Below are positions 14,436-16,454 of a stretch of 16,454 bases of DNA, piece after piece. The notes under the pieces were generated by a model. The model was not told the origin of the DNA and searched no databases. It was given only the letters and a program-made list of their open reading frames with translations. Within the stretch, counting starts at the first letter, position 1. Each line of letters starts with the position of its first letter. A program made the position numbers and the translations under genes. Origin of the DNA: Alphaproteobacteria bacterium (GTDB taxonomy: Bacteria > Pseudomonadota > Alphaproteobacteria > Sphingomonadales > Emcibacteraceae); the NCBI GenBank assembly GCA_002401545.1, contig NVTJ01000010.1:21578-38031 (forward strand), written 5' to 3'.

Positions 14436-15407
14436 TTATTCAGAAGCTTTTTCTGTTTTTACTGGCTTCTTGGCTGTTGTCTTCTTGACTGCTGCTTTCT
14501 TCGCCGCTTTTTTCTTCACGGGAACTTCTTCAGCAACCTTTTCTTCAGGAGCGGCTTCTTCAGCCTTTTCTTCAGGGGCAGCTTCCTCGGTTTTTTCTAC
14601 AGGAGCAGATTCTTCAACGGTAACTTCCTCTATGGCAATTTCTTCGACCACAACTTCTTCAACAGCAACTTCTTCAACAGCAACTTCCGCAGCACCAAGG
14701 TCAACACCCTGCTCTACCATTTCCTGCTGAATACCATCCAGAACCGCGCCTGATACCAGATCACAGTAAAGCTGAATCGCGCGAGTGGCGTCATCATTGC
14801 CGGGAATGGGGAATGTGATATTATCGGGATCACAATTTGTATCCAGAATGGCGACAACGGGAATACCCAGCTTGTTGGCTTCGTGAATGGCCAGTTCTTC
14901 CTTATTGGTATCAATGACAAACAGAACATTCGGAATGCCGCCCATGTCCTTAATACCACCAAGTGCCCGTTCCAGCTTGTCCCGCTCGCGGGTCATATGA
15001 AGCAGTTCTTTCTTGGTCAGGCCAACCGTATCTTCGGACAATTTCACATCAAGGTCTTTCAGACGCTTTATGGAATTTGAAATGGTCTGCCAGTTGGTCA
15101 TCATGCCGCCAAGCCAGCGGTGATTGACATAATACTGACCACACCGTTTTGCGGCTTCGGCTATGGGGCCGGATGCCTGGCGTTTTGTGCCGACAAACAA
15201 TACCCGGCCACCGGATGCGGTGACGTCGCGAATGACTTCCAGCGCACGGTGCAGCAAGGGGACTGTGATAGACAGATTAATAATATGAACTTTATTGCGG
15301 GCGCCAAAGATATATTCTTTCATCTTTGGGTTCCAACGGTGGGCCTGATGCCCGAAATGAACACCAGCTTCGAGAAGCTGACGCATTGAAAAACTTGGCA
15401 CTGCCAT
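14436..15407 (-). CDS. rpsB: 30S ribosomal protein S2 with a long charged C-terminal tail
   Basis: The protein has 323 residues, against about 240 in E. coli. The S2 core is intact: HFGHQAHRWNPKM (17-29), FVGTKRQA, and IDTNKEELAIHEANKLGIP. From residue 239 on, an 85-residue low-complexity tail follows. It starts with about five pentads of the type VAVEE, then has nonapeptides of the type EEAAPEEKA, and ends in a Lys/Ala-rich basic segment like histone H1 tails. Tails on S2 are common in Alphaproteobacteria, so the extension is probably real and expressed. ATG at 15407 has AAGGA eight bases upstream. Confidence 0.97.
   Translation of the reverse strand: MAVPSFSMRQLLEAGVHFGHQAHRWNPKMKEYIFGARNKVHIINLSITVPLLHRALEVIRDVTASGGRVLFVGTKRQASGPIAEAAKRCGQYYVNHRWLGGMMTNWQTISNSIKRLKDLDVKLSEDTVGLTKKELLHMTRERDKLERALGGIKDMGGIPNVLFVIDTNKEELAIHEANKLGIPVVAILDTNCDPDNITFPIPGNDDATRAIQLYCDLVSGAVLDGIQQEMVEQGVDLGAAEVAVEEVAVEEVVVEEIAIEEVTVEESAPVEKTEEAAPEEKAEEAAPEEKVAEEVPVKKKAAKKAAVKKTTAKKPVKTEKASE
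14439..14693 (-). repeat. Tandem repeats encoding the S2 tail
   Basis: At the protein level the 15-nt units (pentads VAVEE, VAVEE, VVVEE, IAIEE, VTVEE) are followed by two near-identical 27-nt units (TEEAAPEEK, AEEAAPEEK) and a degenerate third. The units have diverged at the third codon positions, so the array is not fresh. Confidence 0.7.
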
Positions 15408-15426
15408 AGTATTTTTCCTTAATTTA

Positions 15427-15493
15427 CCGGTTAATCCTCCGCAGGTTGTGGCCCCTAATGGGACACCGGAAAGTCTTGCTCAATATGAGGAGG
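15427..15493 (-). promoter_or_regulatory. Structured rpsB leader RNA, candidate autoregulatory element
   Basis: On the minus strand an outer stem CCGG/CCGG (15466-15469 with 15427-15430) can enclose two hairpins. The first is GUG-U-CCC paired with GGG-C-CAC (15448-15466); the second is CCU-GCGG-AGG (15436-15445). A GGAGG in the second hairpin can instead pair with CCUCC at 15489-15493. The real binding site AAGGA (15416-15420) lies just downstream. S2 represses its own synthesis in E. coli; that this leader does the same job is inferred. Confidence 0.45.
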
Positions 15494-15524
15494 TCAACTT
15501 AAATCCTGCGTGTGAAGTAGACGC

Positions 15525-15553
15525 GTGATAACGCCCTTTGACCATAAGATCAA
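15525..15553 (-). promoter_or_regulatory. Candidate rpsB promoter
   Basis: A -35 TTGATC (15553-15548) and a -10 TATCAC (15530-15525) stand 17 bp apart on the minus strand. Each matches the consensus at four of six positions. The position, about 118 nt upstream of rpsB, allows for the structured leader. Confidence 0.35.
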
Positions 15554-15562
15554 GCGTTTTTT

Positions 15563-16384
15563 CTAACTTTTTTTAAGATCAACAGCCGCCCGGGTCCGGC
15601 TCTGGTCCACATCGTCATACCCGGCTTCGTCAGGAATCTTGCGAAAGCGCACTTTATCACCGGTAATGACCTCTGGTGTTACGGTGATAATCTCCCGCGC
15701 GGCCAGTAATTCAAGGGCTTCCGCAACGCATTTGGCCTGGCCCAGTTTTTTCAGGTTCATCATGGTCGGAAACATTAGCACGCCATCAGATTCCTCAACC
15801 AAAGTCATGGGATGCATCCATTCAACATGCGTGATTTCATGACCATCCGGGCTGGGGATTTGCCCTTCCGGCGCCACCGTCAGGTAAAAGCGGGTATCAA
15901 AACGGATGGGATAAACCTTCGGCGTAATCCAATGGGCGAAGGGATAGCAATCATTCATATCAAGGACAATGCCAGTGCGGTCGAGAAATTCCGCCAGAGT
16001 GATCGCACCGCTCAGAAAATCTGCCCGGTATTTCTGATCAATGCTTTTGCGTAACTCTTCACCAATAGGCGCACCGTCAATGGTGCCGATAATCAGCCCA
16101 GTTTCCTCAAAAGCCTCGCGCAGGGCCGCATAACGAAGCCCACGAAATTCTGTGCTGATATTCTGTAGCGATGATTTCTGATCACTTTCTTCCAAAGCCT
16201 TATCCGCAGGATCAAGCTTACCGCCGGGAAAGACATAGGCCCCACCGGCAAACTTAATATTCTTATGCCGTTTGACCATCAATATCTGCAACGTGCCGTA
16301 AACAGGATGCACCTCCCCATCCCGAATAACTAAAACAGAGGCCGAATCCTTTGGTTTTTGCATATCCTTATATCTCCCGCGCAT
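15563..16384 (-). CDS. Nudix hydrolase, NUDT19-like (possible CoA/acyl-CoA diphosphatase)
   Basis: The protein has 273 residues from ATG at 16384. The Nudix box is split: FPGGKLDPAD (52-61) is separated from REAFEETG (89-96), so Gly55 to Arg89 is about 20 residues longer than the classic G-x5-E-x7-RE spacing. Such an insertion is known in the NUDT19/RP2 group. The segment before the box (LMVKRHKNIKFAGGAYVFPGG, 35-55, by position) partly resembles the CoA-type signature, so a CoA or acyl-CoA substrate is possible but inferred. The metal-binding EE pair is intact. ATG at 16384 overlaps the upstream gene by 17 nt and has AGGGGG six bases before it. ATG at 16363 (residue 8) would leave a 4-nt gap and is a fair alternative. 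Confidence 0.82.
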   Translation of the reverse strand: MRGRYKDMQKPKDSASVLVIRDGEVHPVYGTLQILMVKRHKNIKFAGGAYVFPGGKLDPADKALEESDQKSSLQNISTEFRGLRYAALREAFEETGLIIGTIDGAPIGEELRKSIDQKYRADFLSGAITLAEFLDRTGIVLDMNDCYPFAHWITPKVYPIRFDTRFYLTVAPEGQIPSPDGHEITHVEWMHPMTLVEESDGVLMFPTMMNLKKLGQAKCVAEALELLAAREIITVTPEVITGDKVRFRKIPDEAGYDDVDQSRTRAAVDLKKS

Positions 16385-16454
16385 CCATCACCCCCTTCAT
16401 GGTCACCAGTGCACTGCGAATGTCCGGTGATACCTTGTATCTGTCTTTTAATTC
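16368..16454 (-). CDS. C-terminal fragment of an upstream gene (unidentified)
   Basis: The minus strand is open from the right edge to a TAA at 16368-16370, giving 28 residues that begin ELKDRYKVSPDIRSAL and end VMDAREI. The reading frame looks like real coding sequence and overlaps or abuts the Nudix gene, so the two are probably cotranscribed. I do not recognise the family from so short a piece. Confidence 0.5.
   Translation of the reverse strand, partial: ELKDRYKVSPDIRSALVTMKGVMDAREI

Noticed and set aside
14439..14693. Possible CRISPR or satellite array from the regular repeats
   Set aside because: The repeats are in frame within rpsB, have 15- and 27-nt periods without unique spacers, and encode the tail.
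14409..14753. Phe- and Ser-rich plus-strand frames opposite the S2 tail
   Set aside because: They arise from the antisense of the Glu/Lys-rich repeats and have no support of their own.
1..16454. Transposons, phage genes, integration sites, toxin-antitoxin or defence systems
   Set aside because: No transposase, integrase, terminal repeats, tRNA target or paired small genes were seen on either strand.

Overview
The window is a stretch of alphaproteobacterial chromosome with moderate GC, judged by eye. Its core is the conserved cluster rpsB-tsf-pyrH-frr-uppS-cdsA-dxr-rseP-bamA-skp-fabZ, all on the minus strand and read from about 15.4 kb down to 4.25 kb. The cluster order, the long charged tail on ribosomal protein S2 and the protein sequences all fit Alphaproteobacteria. 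An exosortase/PEP-CTERM gene pair beside it suggests one of the marine or aquatic lineages that carry that system; I cannot name the genus.

Layout from high to low coordinates, all minus strand unless stated. A 28-residue C-terminal fragment of an unidentified gene (16368-16454) is followed by a Nudix hydrolase resembling NUDT19 (15563-16384). A 155-bp promoter and leader region with a foldable RNA element precedes rpsB. The genes rpsB, tsf and pyrH are separated by gaps that hold clear hairpins, which suggests attenuation between S2, EF-Ts and the genes below. From pyrH to the glyoxalase gene the gaps are at most 51 nt, and several are 1 nt or a TGATG overlap, so these ten genes may form one transcription unit. 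They cover UMP kinase, ribosome recycling, undecaprenyl diphosphate synthesis, CDP-diacylglycerol synthesis, the MEP isoprenoid pathway, envelope-stress proteolysis, outer-membrane protein assembly, a periplasmic chaperone, fatty-acid dehydration and methylglyoxal detoxification. The lipid A genes lpxD, lpxA and lpxB, which usually sit around fabZ, are absent here.

A plus-strand sodium/calcium exchanger gene (3221-4201) converges on the glyoxalase gene. A 341-bp divergent intergenic region (2880-3220) separates it from the accessory part of the window: a GNAT-fold acyltransferase of the PEP-CTERM/exosortase-associated type (2058-2879) and, 54 nt downstream, a large TPR lipoprotein of the PrsT type that runs off the left edge (1-2003, 667 codons visible). 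These two probably belong to the exosortase system that sorts PEP-CTERM proteins and is linked to exopolysaccharide and biofilm formation. The intergenic region has a convincing extended -10 promoter for this pair and a 13-bp inverted repeat (one mismatch) placed like an activator site.

Most of the window is ordinary housekeeping. The parts worth a second look are the PEP-CTERM pair with its possible operator, the rpsB leader, the repeat-built S2 tail, the intergenic hairpins, and the missing lpxD. I see no tRNA, rRNA, CRISPR array, insertion sequence or phage gene.
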